A stretch of DNA of 64,000 nt, taken from assembly GCA_001599715.1 (NCBI GenBank), contig BCHU01000001.1, positions 729,634-793,633 on the forward strand, written 5' to 3'. The translations under genes were made by a program, and so were the position numbers. The notes under the pieces are model-generated. The model did no database searches. It was not told where the DNA came from and worked only from the letters and a program-made list of their open reading frames with translations. The DNA is from Phaeotremella fagi. Its lineage: Eukaryota > Basidiomycota > Tremellomycetes > Tremellales > Phaeotremellaceae. Shown in pieces: positions 9,438 to 20,717 of this stretch; position 1 is the first letter of the stretch, and the number at the start of each line of letters is the position of its first letter.

Positions 9438-10761
9438 ATGCCAAACCCATCAGCAATACTTCATCCTTCAGCTGTAGCTGTAATAACAGGAGCTGCGTGA
9501 GTCAATCCCATCCCCCATCTCTTATCTCCCATCAACACCACTGACACACGACCAGCTCCGGAATCGGTTTAGCAGCTGCTACCCATTATGCTAAAGCTGG
9601 AATGTCAATTTTCATGGTTGACAACAACACAACTTTGTTACAGCAATCCGTTGAGAAAGTTAAATCTATCGAAGGTGTTGGAGAAGTTTTAGGGATGGGT
9701 GTTGATGTCTCTGATATCGATCAGGTTATCGCTATGCGAGAGAAGGTATTGGATGTCTTTGGGGAGGTATGTTTATCAATCCATGGTAACTCTTAATGAA
9801 TCATGAGCTGATAAACTGATTAGGTCCACGTTCTTCAAAATAACGCTGGGATATCTAAACCATGTCCAGCGTTCTCACTTTCTACACCGTTAGCTGAACT
9901 CCAAGCTAATTGGAATCAAGTTTTGAACGTTAATTTCCATGGGATACTTAACGTTGCTCAAGCTTTCGCTCCTCATATGGCTAGACAAGAGAATAACAGT
10001 GTCATCATTAACACGGGTAGTAAACAGGGTATCACTTGTCCACCGTATGTTTTTCTCTTTTTTTTCTTGTGGTTTTGGTTGATGGATGGTGAATAGTGGA
10101 AATGCTGGTTATAACGTTTCGAAATCTGCTGTTAAGACTTTCACTGAACAACGTGAGTTTTGTTTTATATGATCCAATGGATGTCTCTGATAGTCAATAG
10201 TCGCCTACGAACTCCATAACGCTTCAGGTAGTAACTGCAGCGCTCATTTATTCGTGTACGTCCCGAAGGTCTTGTTGTTCATTCGAAACATCTCTGACCC
10301 TTCTTATTAGACCAGGATGGGTACACACAGGATTAACAGGTGCTGCAAACGGAAATCCAAAACCAGCAGGTGCATGGACACCAGAACAAACTGTTGAATA
10401 CATGGTCGATAAAGTATTTGAAGAAGGCGATTTCTACGTCATCTGTCCCGATAACGATTGTTCTTCGGTGAGTGAACAATTCATTTACAATCCTACTCAG
10501 TTGAGCTGACAGTACGCAGAGTTTGGATAAAGCTAGGATTCAATGGTCTTTAGGTGATATCATCGAGAACCGACCTGCGTTATCTAGATGGCATCCTGAA
10601 TGTGAGTTTATGGTTGATTGATGGGATGTTTAAACGTTCTCTTAGATAAAGCAAGTTTCGAAGAATTCGTGTCTTCGAAACAATCTCTCTCGGCTGGTGC
10701 TAGAGTTCGTAGTAGAAGTAGAGGAAGGGCTATGGATAAGATCGAAACCGAGCAGGGATAG
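9438..10761 (+). CDS. Short-chain dehydrogenase/reductase (318 aa)
   Basis: Eight exons: 9438-9496, 9556-9766, 9824-10044, 10097-10152, 10201-10255, 10311-10467, 10520-10601, 10646-10761. This is a classical SDR that oxidises or reduces an unknown substrate with NAD(P)(H). The cofactor motif TGAASGIG is at residues 17-24, NNAG at 96-99, the catalytic Ser at about 156, and Tyr169 and Lys173 in YNVSK. The length is somewhat above the usual 250 aa because of a C-terminal tail ending in a basic RSRSRGRAM segment. No signal peptide or peroxisomal tripeptide was seen, so it is probably cytosolic. The PGWVHTGLTG motif after the active site is typical. Substrate unknown. Confidence 0.85.
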
Positions 10762-10898
10762 ATTTGGGTCTGGCTTTGGTTGTAGAAAAGCTATTTGAAC
10801 TAGTAGGGAAGGAGTGGGTTGTAAATACAATAAGTGATGAACGATGGGAAAAGGGTTTTAGCACTTTGGCATGCATCTACACGTCGTCTACTACTGAT

Positions 10899-11912
10899 TT
10901 ATTTCCCTTCAAACAACTTCATCTCCTCCTCCTGAATCTCAATCAACTTTTCATCAATGTCATTCCGTTTACTCTCCAATAAGTCCAGATATTCCTGATC
11001 AGAAAGCTGTCTAACAGGTAAGAAAGACGTTAGAGCGCCCATCATTCGTCTAGGTAAGGAATTCTTCGTCTCTTGTTCCGAAGGTTTTTGTAACGGTTTC
11101 GATGGGTTTTCTAAACTTTTCATGACGGATTGGGAAGTGGTTAACGATTTTTCTTCTTCGATTGGTGGTGATGGGGAGGGATTGGAAGTTGTTTTCGTTG
11201 ATCGGGCTAGGAGTTCTAATCTGATCATTCGGAAGGTGTTGATAGAAAATTGAAGACTTGTAGTGATTAGTCCAGCGGTTATACCAGCTCTAACAGCGGT
11301 TTTACCTCCACCTACTAGTCTTCAGCAAGATGGATTTGATCAGATAGCCAAATGGAGACTCACGTATACCCCACGATAATCCACCACCAGCGATCATACC
11401 TGCAATCGCTGAATCCAACAATCGATTATATTTTACATCATTCAAAGATCCCTCTTGGACTGGTAGTTTACCTATTTGATTATCTGTCAAAGCAGAATAT
11501 CGTCTTTCATGCTGAGCGGTTGATTGTGAATATAGAAGGATTGGTGAGACTAGATATTCTCTTATCCCTGATCCAAAATTATTAGTTATGAATACGATGT
11601 GAGGATAGACTGAGAGAGAGAGGGATTTACCGAAAAACGCTAAGCCAGCTACACTACAGTTCGTAGCCATGTTCACTGAAAGTAGGAATGGACTTTGGGA
11701 TCTGTAGACACCGATTGATGCTCCTGTTATAGCACCTGCAAGACCTTTTGTGTATTGTCAGAAAGGAGTTGGAATGAGGGGTATGATTTACCTGTACTGA
11801 GCACACTCTTAGCTACGAACAAGGGGGCATCAGGATCGAATGGAAGTGAGCTTAGTTGTGATGAGGTTGAAATTGAGGTCGATGCTGTTGTTGCACTTGT
11901 TATTGAGCTCAT
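10899..11912 (-). CDS. Tim17-like multi-pass membrane protein (281 aa)
   Basis: Four exons, read on the minus strand: 11912-11792, 11735-11631, 11567-11364, 11314-10899. After a Ser/Thr-rich start the protein has small-residue hydrophobic segments (AITGASIGVYRSQSPFLLSV, CSVAGLAFFG, LLDSAIAGMIAGGGLSWGI, AVRAGITAGLITTSL) with GxxxG/AxxxG spacing, as in the Tim17/Tim22/Tim23 superfamily and related inner mitochondrial membrane proteins. A charged, Pro/Ser-rich tail with a glutamate-rich helix follows. The acceptor before exon 4 could be 3 nt further on. It is convergent with the SDR gene and shares a divergent promoter with the Cnn_1N gene. Superfamily assignment is by pattern, not by search. 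Confidence 0.65.
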
Positions 11913-12339
11913 TTTGAACTATCTTATATGAACTTTTTGTTATGTTTGACTGTATAAAATCAAAAATGTCTGAAACATTTTTACGATATGAAAATTACCT
12001 TTTTTGGTAATTAATTTGGTGTAAACACGTCAAAGTCTAGCGTTGGACAACAACAACCACGGTCAAATCGATTGTGACTACTTTTGATCTTTATCTTAAC
12101 ATTCAACTTCTACATTCATTTGCTCGTTATACCTATATAGTATCACATTCACAACAGTATCAACACTGAAAACTGTAGGCGTCTTGGCTCGACTATTGTA
12201 GAGACGCTTTTCAGTTCTTCAAAACTCATAACCATCTCCGACCAATAATTTACCAGTCCAAATTGACATACCCCTTTGAGTATTAACTCACCCAACACCA
12301 CCTTCACCCCCTATCTACTCAATCAATAATCATATCCAA
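11913..12339. promoter_or_regulatory. Divergent promoter between the Tim17-like and Cnn_1N genes
   Basis: 427 nt with no gene seen. AT-rich on the left, pyrimidine/CACC-rich close to the start at 12340. No specific site recognised. Confidence 0.35.
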
Positions 12340-15300
12340 ATGGCATCCTCACTTGCAGCTCTTATGAGCTCACCCGCAGCTTCCTCAAACGGTTCAACGA
12401 TAATAGCGAATGGAAGGACGTTGCCTGATATATCCCTTGGTTCTCTGGGATCAAGTTTTCGATCAGACGACGATGAAGCTTTGGTTGCTGAACAATTAAG
12501 GAATAGCCATCGAGTAGGAGTCTCTAGAGGTAAGTCAAAAACTCAGTACGTATATGTACATGTTTGCTCAATTCTTTCATGTTAGCTCCTAATCTTGCAT
12601 CCATTCAATCCCCTGATACGTCAACAACATCAACTCTCCCTTCACCACAGGCGCCAGCGACCGCATTATTATCGTTAACACCACCCTCAACTATTCGTCG
12701 AGCATCTTCACATAACGCATTAGACGAACCTGGATCTCATGCACCGCGAAGATCGAGGGTTTTGCGATCTTCCATGACGTCTGGATCAGCTTCTTCGTCG
12801 GAAGGCGAAGGGGCTTTGGAGGCTCGATATGGCGGTTCGGACGATGATGATGAGAGTAATGTTTTATCTAGTGTTTCGGGGGCTAGTGCTTATAGGAGAC
12901 ATGAGTTGGGAGATAGTAGATCTAGTTATGCTGGCCCTAGTCGACGTAACGGTAGACATAGCGTTGCGGCTGATGCCATCGGTAGTGGAGCCATGACATT
13001 GAGAGAACAAGAGAAGGTCAGTTGCTCTTCGAAAAGACATGTGGAATAAGCTGATGAGTTACATAGGAACTTGACGCTGTCAAAAAAGATAACTTCAATC
13101 TTCAACTCGAAAATCATTTCCTCAAAGAACGATTACAAAACATGGCACCAGATCATATCGAAGCTGCTCTTAAAGAGAACGTTAAATTGAAGTTGGAGAT
13201 TTTGAATTTATCTAAAGAAATGAAGAAACTTCGAAAACTTTTATTACAACAGGATAGGGATTTAGCTGCCGCCCAAAGAGAGAAGGAAGGTGGACGCGGA
13301 TCAAGATCCGATTTGAAAGAATTGGAAGCGATGTTCAAGGAGGAGAAGGAACGTCGAAAGAAACTTGAAATCGCTTTACGTGACGCTGAAGATAAATTAG
13401 CTTCTGGGGGTGCTGCTCGCGGTGATGGAGATGATATGGAAAATCTGAGAAATCAATTGGAGGATGCTGAAGCTAGTGAAGCTGTTTATCGACAACGAGC
13501 GGAGGAATTGGAGGATGAACTCGAAAATGCTAAAGCTAGTTTAGAGGATCAAGCGGAAGAATTAGAGAAAGTTAGAGATATAGCTGATAGAGCTCAGGAT
13601 GACTTGGAGAGGATACAATCAGGTGAAACGGACTCCGAAGGTGGTGGTAAAAGAGTTCGAGAATTGGAGGAAGTGAGTCGTCAAAAAACAATTTCTGTTC
13701 TTTTCAATTGATTTTTAATTCTTCGTTTTTAGCATAAATCTTCCTTGGAAACTGAAATTCAAAACCTTAAGAATCATATTGAAATTAAGGATACAGAACG
13801 ACACGAACATGTTGAACAGATCCGAAATCTCAAGATACAATTTGAAACTCTCACTCAGAATCATGAGGATGTTAAACGTAATGCCAGTCGCGCTCAACAG
13901 GTAGAAGCTGAAGCGGACATGATGGAAGATGTGAGTGAATTTCGCAGCAAGCAATGGATTTGGATTTGAATTTGAATTGACGATTGTTTTAGAATATCAA
14001 CGAGCTTCGTGATCATCTTGCTGCAGCTCAATTAGATTTAGACAATCGAGATCGTGAAATTGACGATCTCAATAATGAGATTGATGCTAAGATGAGGGAT
14101 CACGAGAAAGAAATTCAACAAGTCGAAGCTGAATGGCGAGATGAGGTTTTGGAAGCTAGAGCTCAGGTTGATGAATTGAAAGATGTAAGTGGTATTGTTG
14201 GAGGGCTGAATGAAACCTGACGATTGTTGTAGGTCCTACAAGATCGAGAACAAGATATCAAAGATCTCAGGGAGAACCTGTTAGAGCGGGAAGACGATCT
14301 TGTCCTTGCCAGAGAAAAGGTTTCAGAGCTCGAAGGAACATTGAGCGAAACCCACGATAGACTCGAGGAGACTTTGAAGAATATCGAGAGGGATAACGCG
14401 GAGAAGGATGGTGACTTGATAGCTGCTAATAGAGAGGTTGAAGCGGTAAGCTTGTGTGATCTTGACGCTGCATGGACAGAGAACTGATTGATCTTCTTAG
14501 CTTGGTCAAAGAGTCTACGAGCTAGAGGAGGCTGTTGAAGATCTTCGAGCTAAGGAGCAAGATTTACTTGCTGAACTCAAGAATGCTGATGACGGGTTCG
14601 AAAACTCTCAATCTCATTATGCGACTCTTGTCTCCGCTCTCAAAGATGTAAGTCAACCCCTCGAAAATGATTTCAGATCCATTATTGACATCTGGAAATA
14701 GAAAATTGCTAAACACACCTCCGATTTATCGACCTTACAACAAACACATGATCAAACCCGTTCAGAATTGGATACGCATAAGAACGAGATTGAGAATCTA
14801 AATCGCCAAATTGCAGATCACGAAATCAAACATCGTCAATCATCCGATCAACATCGTGCATTATCAAACGAACGAGACGATGCACAATCAAGAATCAAAC
14901 GATTACAATCCGACTTAGAATCAGCCAGAGATCGAGTTGGTATCAAAGATCGCGATTTAACTTCTGTTCAAAGTGCTTTACGTTCTCTCGAAGATGAAAG
15001 AAGGAAATTAGGTGATGAACATACGAGTGATAGATTCTCTCTGGAACTTGAGATTGAACGTTTGAAGAGGGATTTAGGGAGATGTGAGGATGATTTGGAT
15101 AAGGCTAAGGAGGAGTTGTTAGAGAAAGACGAATACCTTAGGAAGAGAGAGAAGGAGTTCAGTGCTTTGGTAGGTTGCTCTCACTGATGTGTTGTTAGAA
15201 TTGGATCCTGATATCGAGAATTAGCTCGATAAACTACGAGATGTTGAGAGTCAACTTTCGGCTGAGAGACAAGGTCGACTCAACATGTCAGACAAGTTGG

Positions 15301-16449
15301 ATGTTGCTCAGAAAGTAAGCAGAATCATTTGTTTACATTTGTTTAAAGAGTTAGACTAATGACTCGAGCAGATGGCAAATCGTTACGAACGTGACGCTTT
15401 GCATCTCCGGGAACGAATTGAGGAGTTGGAACCCCTTCTTAGCGAAACGCAAAGTGAAAGATTGGCCATCCAAAAACAGTCTGAACAGCAACGTCAAGAA
15501 AGGAGTGAGCTTTTACTACGGGTTTTCAAGGATGTCAATAAATTCCTTGGTACCGATGTAAGTCATTCGTATACTTCCCAGGAGTCAGTAATTGATTTTT
15601 GGATGATAGGATCACGCGACTCCTGCCAATTTCGGTGTTTTCAAGGATACTTTACTGTCTAGACTTCGTTCTATGAATCAAGTCAAGAGCGATTTCGAGA
15701 AACGAATCAAGGAAACTGAAGCTTCAGTCGAACAACGCATGGCGTAAGTTGTCACTTTAGTTCTCAACAGGCATGATCCTGATTCGTGTCTTAGGGCTCT
15801 TAAACGACAACTTGAACAGAAATGGAAAGCACTCGATAACTTTGAAGCTGCTGTCAAGAAACTTGAGATAACTAGAATGCAATGGAGAAGTAAATATTCT
15901 ATCAAGGATGGTGAATTGGAGGCAGCCAAGGTAAGTCTCATCTAAAGGTTTATTTCCAGTTGTTACTTAAATTAACGCTCGATACAGGCTCGAAATTCTG
16001 AACTCAGCTCTCAACTTTCCTCGGCGAAAGTCGGTAACTCTACAGATACAACTTTCCAAATCCGATCTTTAACGGAAAGAGCTCAATCAGCTGAGAAACG
16101 AGCAACGACGGCTGCTAACCAATTAGCGGCGCTCGAAAGTAGATTAGCTGAACTACAAAGTAAATCAGGAACGGCTGAGAACAAGTGGGAAGCTCGTGTC
16201 AAAGAATATGAGAATCGATTACGGATCGCTGGTGAGAAGATCAAAACTGAGAAACAGGGTGGGAAGGAACGTGCTAGTCAGTTGGAAGCTCAAGTTCGGT
16301 ATGTCAAATTAATTTGCGCTCTTTGATTTGGTTAGATCTTGATACTAATGGACTTTTTTAGGGAACTCGAGAGACAGGTCGAACAAGCTAAGAAAAGAAA
16401 TCAAAGAGCTGAAGGAGTGGTGGCTACTACGGCTCATCTTGTATCATGA
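12340..16449 (+). CDS. Cnn_1N coiled-coil protein, Mto1/Pcp1-like (1129 aa)
   Basis: Fourteen exons: 12340-12529, 12586-13016, 13067-13672, 13733-13930, 13993-14184, 14233-14445, 14501-14647, 14702-15169, 15225-15314, 15372-15557, 15610-15743, 15795-15930, 15988-16298, 16362-16449; all phases agree. At about residues 200-275 it carries the centrosomin N-terminal motif 1: LREQEKELDAVKKDNFNLQL, HFLKERLQ, then APDHIEAALKENVKLKLEIL. In known families (fission yeast Mto1 and Pcp1, animal centrosomin) this motif binds and activates the gamma-tubulin complex. The first 200 residues are Ser/Thr-rich and disordered, and almost everything after the motif is long coiled coil. It should therefore act at spindle pole bodies or other microtubule-organising sites. 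Which of the two fungal types it is cannot be told by eye. Confidence 0.85.
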
Positions 16450-17020
16450 TTACGTTTTGGGGTTATCGGTCGAGTACTGTATTGTATGCAACGTGATATA
16501 CTGTACAAAGTAGTCTCAACCAATGACTTACGGGGCTATTACTTCTGGGGTCGGTCGAACAAATTGGGGGTGAAACATCTCGCAGTTCTTTGAAATGAAA
16601 GTATGCTGAAAGGCGAGATTGGGTACTGCTGCAGCTGACTTGAAAGGAGTTTGTTTGGAAGTTATGGAAGACTTCGGTAGTTACGCTGAGCACCAGTACT
16701 CTTTCTACACCCGTACATGAGGTTTTGCCACCATCTTACGGTATGCCACTGTGACAAAGTTCGAAACAGAGCGCTGATAGACACATAAATCAAAACTTCT
16801 TCTTACACGCATACAGACAGCAAATACTGAAAGTTACTTTACAATTACCTGATGCGATCGACTTCCCTGTACCACCATCTCCCATCCTCGTTTGAAACAA
16901 CGACTCGAGTCTCGGATCCGAGCAAAAGACGGTTTCATTTTGAAAAAATCTCAATGTTATTGCTTTACCGAGAATTTGCAGCAGCAAAGTCATATTGACA
17001 ACAACAACGTAACGATTGCT
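16450..17020. other. Intergenic region before the RNA-repair gene
   Basis: No accepted gene. A minus-strand frame at 16790-16993 includes GDGGTGKS, which resembles a P-loop, but there is no further GTPase sequence and no supported exon structure. The frame of the downstream gene is open back to 16892 without an ATG, so the ATG at 17021 was chosen. Confidence 0.4.
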
Positions 17021-19549
17021 ATGTCTCTTGATAAAGACGGATTAAATCTCGCTCATTACAATGGCACAGTATCCTTAACTGGTCGAGCTTTGAAGGATCT
17101 CTTACCGACCGAGACACCTGTCACTCCCCACATAACGCTAATCACGGCTTCGGAATATATATCAATAGGACGTCCTTCAATAGACGCCATGCTGATAGCT
17201 CTCAATCATGTCTACGTTCTGTATCCCCCACAGTCAAGCAAATCTAACAAGAACGTTCAATGGCTGGTGGTGATTTGGAATCATGGTAACGTCTGGCGTA
17301 AATCTAAAGGTCTCGAAAACAAAACGTTTCACATCACTTTGGGGACAGAGAATGATCATGCGGTCGACAAAAGTGTAGACGCAATGGTTAACGGTATTCG
17401 TTGGGATGATTTCATTACTTCAATTGATCGATATGGCGAAGAGGGCATTGATCATATCATCATGGGGCTGACTGACTATGAACTTGTACGTTTGCGTTAG
17501 TGGATGGAGCTGACTTGACAGAAATCTCGCCTGTCAATTCATCTTATTGCTACACATCCAGAATCACCTAGAGGCTACTTCCGTCTAGCAGACTATACTA
17601 CCGAACCTCATATCCAAGCTCTCGCCCTAGGTCAAGCTTACAATAAGGATCCCTCTGCGATCGACAAGATTTCTCGGCGTTTACTCAAGCTTCGTGATCA
17701 AGTCCCTTGGGGTCCTGTTGTCACTTTGAATAAACATGATTTGGGAGAAGACTACAAATATCTACTGGAACCGTGGTCATCAGATCTCTGTCCTTCAGTC
17801 TTATGGAAACACGTCACAGTCTCTCGAGATAGGTTATGGTATTTAGGTGATTATCAACTACCCCGCTTTTTCTCTTGGATTTATCCCGGTCGACTTGCAG
17901 GAATGTCAACACCCAGATGCGTGGAGGATATCGATTGTCTAGAGAGGATGGGGTTCACACATATTTTAACTCTCACAGCTGAATCTCCATTAGATAAAAA
18001 TTGGTTCAAACACAGGTTGACTCACATTTACCTACCTTTACAAAATTACGGAGCACCTATACTCCAAGAGATGGACAGCATATTCAATCAATATCGACTT
18101 GGTGGTACTTGGTTAATCCATTGTGGTGGGGGTGTTGGAAGAGCTGGTACGGTATTGGCTTGCCTGATGACGATGTATGGAGAGGCATTCAATGAAGAGG
18201 AGATATCGACTCCGGTACTGGATGCCAAAACCGCCATTACTCTTTTGAGATCCATTCGTCCTCGCTCTCTAGAGTCTGAACTTCAAGAAAATTTCGTCTC
18301 GCAATGGGTCTCGCATAGGTGGAAAATGTCCCATAGTCACGGTGTCATCGACGAACCTCGCACATCTCTCCACATCAGTGGTACCGTAGATCTCAACGGA
18401 CCAATTGCTGTGTTCTTAATTGGTTTACCTGGGTCAGGCAAATCTTGGGTTGCCAACGCCATAGCTAAGCGTCGACCATCAGGGAAAACGATTATCGTCA
18501 GTCAAGATGATAGTGGATCGCGAGCGGCATGTGAACGTCAGATATCTCGTCAATATCCGCAGGATACTATGGTTATACTCGATAGGTGCAATCCTCAAGA
18601 TTCTGATCGGGCATTCTGGCTATCATTAGTCGATCGACCCAAAGTAGCTATATACTTTGACTATACCAAAGAACTTTGTCAGCAACGAGTGGATAATCGT
18701 CTCGACCATCCCACACTACGAGCAGGTCGTGGGACTAACGCTTTGTCTCAGTTTGAGAAAGAAATGAAGAAGCCCAGTTTAGACGAGGGTTTTTCACAAA
18801 AACTTACTGTTGCCAGTTTTACTGCGTCTCGAGAAGCAGTCATTCATCTGGCAGGATATCCACCTCTTCTCAAATTCCCACGAACACCGCATCTTTTGGA
18901 TCTTGGTGCTACCACAAGCGACGATATCGTTCTTCCAAGCATCGACCTGATTCAAGGTACACTCACGATAGAGGAGAAAGTTGATGGGGCCAATATTGCA
19001 TTCTCATTGGATTGGGATGGAAACATTAGATGTCAAAACAGGAGTCACTGGGTATCTTCCTCCGATCACACTCAATTCAAATCTTTGGATCGATGGATCG
19101 AAGCTCATTCCTCTCAATTACGCCAAATTCTATCACAGGATCTTCAATACCCGGAACGTTACATTCTTTATGGTGAATGGTTAGTCACTCGTCACTCCAT
19201 CAGCTACACACACCTTCCGGATCATTTCCTCGCGTTCGACTTATACGATCGTGTTGAGAACGTCTTTCTCTCTCGGAGTTCACTGAGTAGAGTACTGAAC
19301 AACACCGACATCAAGCAAGTTCCTCTGATCATGGAAGTAAATTCTATTACGAAGACTAATATTATCTCCCTTTTGGAGAGATCGAGCGCCTTCTCGGACT
19401 CAAAGATTGAAGGGGTTTATATTCGATGGGAGGATGAGAAAAGACTTCAAACCATTGACAGAGCTAAAGTCGTTCGAGGGGATTTCATCTGCGGGAACCA
19501 ACACTGGTCCAAGAACATCATCGAATTCAACACTTTGGCAATAAGTTGA
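17021..19549 (+). CDS. Four-domain RNA repair enzyme: 2H phosphoesterase, DSP-like phosphatase, P-loop kinase, RNA ligase (830 aa)
   Basis: Exons 17021-17485 and 17522-19549, with a 36-nt phase-0 intron. Domains in order: a 2H phosphoesterase with two HITL motifs (residues 37-40 and 104-107), as in cyclic phosphodiesterases that open 2',3'-cyclic phosphates; a dual-specificity-phosphatase-like domain with HCGGGVGRAGT (Cys356, Arg362); a P-loop kinase with GLPGSGKS (456-463) and a downstream DRCN motif like polynucleotide kinases; and a nucleotidyltransferase RNA ligase with EEKVDGAN (lysine 641 expected to be adenylylated), YGEW (705-708), EGVYIR (785-790) and KVVRGDF (804-810). All catalytic residues that can be checked are present. 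The order differs from fungal tRNA ligase Trl1 (ligase-kinase-CPD). It probably heals and seals broken RNA; the target RNA is unknown. Confidence 0.85.
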
Positions 19550-19915
19550 TCAACATCAGGCCTACAGTATGAACAGTATGAACAACGTCTTCCCTCAAAA
19601 CACTTCCTTGTCAAGAATAGCTTGTGAGGTCTTCAGATAGAAGCAGGAAGTAATGGTATAAGAAGTCTTCGTTTAAACATGCCGTGTTTCTGTTTTAAGT
19701 TAGAACACCTTTCACAATGCTCATTTGGTTGCGCGCGACGTTCTTCTACCTCCTTTTTTAGATCGTTAACACTCAGCTTCTTATCAGTACTATACCGGAG
19801 GTTTCTAGCTATTGATAAGACAGCACACGTTTGTTCTTTCTCAAAATCTTTTGTAGTCTTTGTGAATGTACAGTATCTGCTCCGTCTATTTCTTCGATAT
19901 CTCATTACCAAGAAA
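19550..19915. other. Intergenic region
   Basis: 366 nt. The frame of the next gene is open leftwards to 19679, but that part is cysteine/phenylalanine-rich and has no support as coding. Nothing else was seen. Confidence 0.3.
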
Positions 19916-20478
19916 ATGTCAATCAACTCGTACGATTCACGAATCAATAGAACTTTATCCCAGAAGACAGTTGAATGTCTAGATGATAGCTTGGCAACAG
20001 TTGTTTTGTCCAATATTGCCAATATTCATGGGGTAGAGGAGTCCCGTAAGTACAGTACCGGACCATGCTCTGAAACGAAATTGACGATAAAACTAAAGAA
20101 TTCTTTGTTGGTTCAAAATACGAAGATGAACCTTCCAAGGGCAAGGAGTATCTAGTCAAATGGTTCGTAAACTTGATGTGTGATTACGCTCCCGAAGTCG
20201 ACTCAGATTTATCTGGAACCGCTTTACTTGATTTCAAAGTCCAGTACGACATCGCTTCAGCTATCGCTTGTATAGAATTAGTCACATACGCTTATGAGGT
20301 TTCTGTTTTGGGACCAGCTTTCAGTAAATGCGACTTTGAAGAGTTGCGTAATACCCAAGAGACTTCGATTGTAAATGATACAGCGGCTTTGATGAAGGAA
20401 TATAGCGCTATGTACCCGGAGTGTAACGAGGACGCTTTAGCTGAAATCGTCATACACGATTTCTACTCAGATAATTAG
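19916..20478 (+). CDS. Unrecognised small protein (169 aa)
   Basis: Exons 19916-20045 and 20099-20478 with a 53-nt intron. The ATG at 19916 starts MSINSYDSRINRTLSQKTVE; an earlier start at 19679 in the same frame is possible but has poor composition. After the intron the protein reads QFFVGSKYEDEPSKGKEYLV, then a hydrophobic/helical segment and an acidic end. It has no signal peptide, membrane segment or known motif. The intron has good GT-AG consensus and the phase fits, which is the main support. It lies in a stretch (19.6-25 kb) where no gene could be linked to a conserved family. Confidence 0.5.
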
Positions 20479-20717
20479 CTTTGGTGGGGAATGACAGGGG
20501 CTACCTCCTTTGTAGGGATTTCACTGAGAAGAACAAATGTAAAATTAATTGTACTCTAAATTCAATCACGTTCAGCCACAAAGGAGAGAAGGTGCAGTGT
20601 TCAGCACAAAGCCTTGAAGGTTCCTTGCAGTACGTACTTTAAGTCCAATAGGGTAGCCTACAGCAGCTCGCCACTTTCGCTTCTCTGTTCTTTTCCTTCA
20701 TCATCATAATACATAAT

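Noticed and set aside
16790..16993. Minus-strand GDGGTGKS, like a Ran-type P-loop
   Set aside because: No other GTPase motif follows and no exon chain could be built; a chance match is likely.
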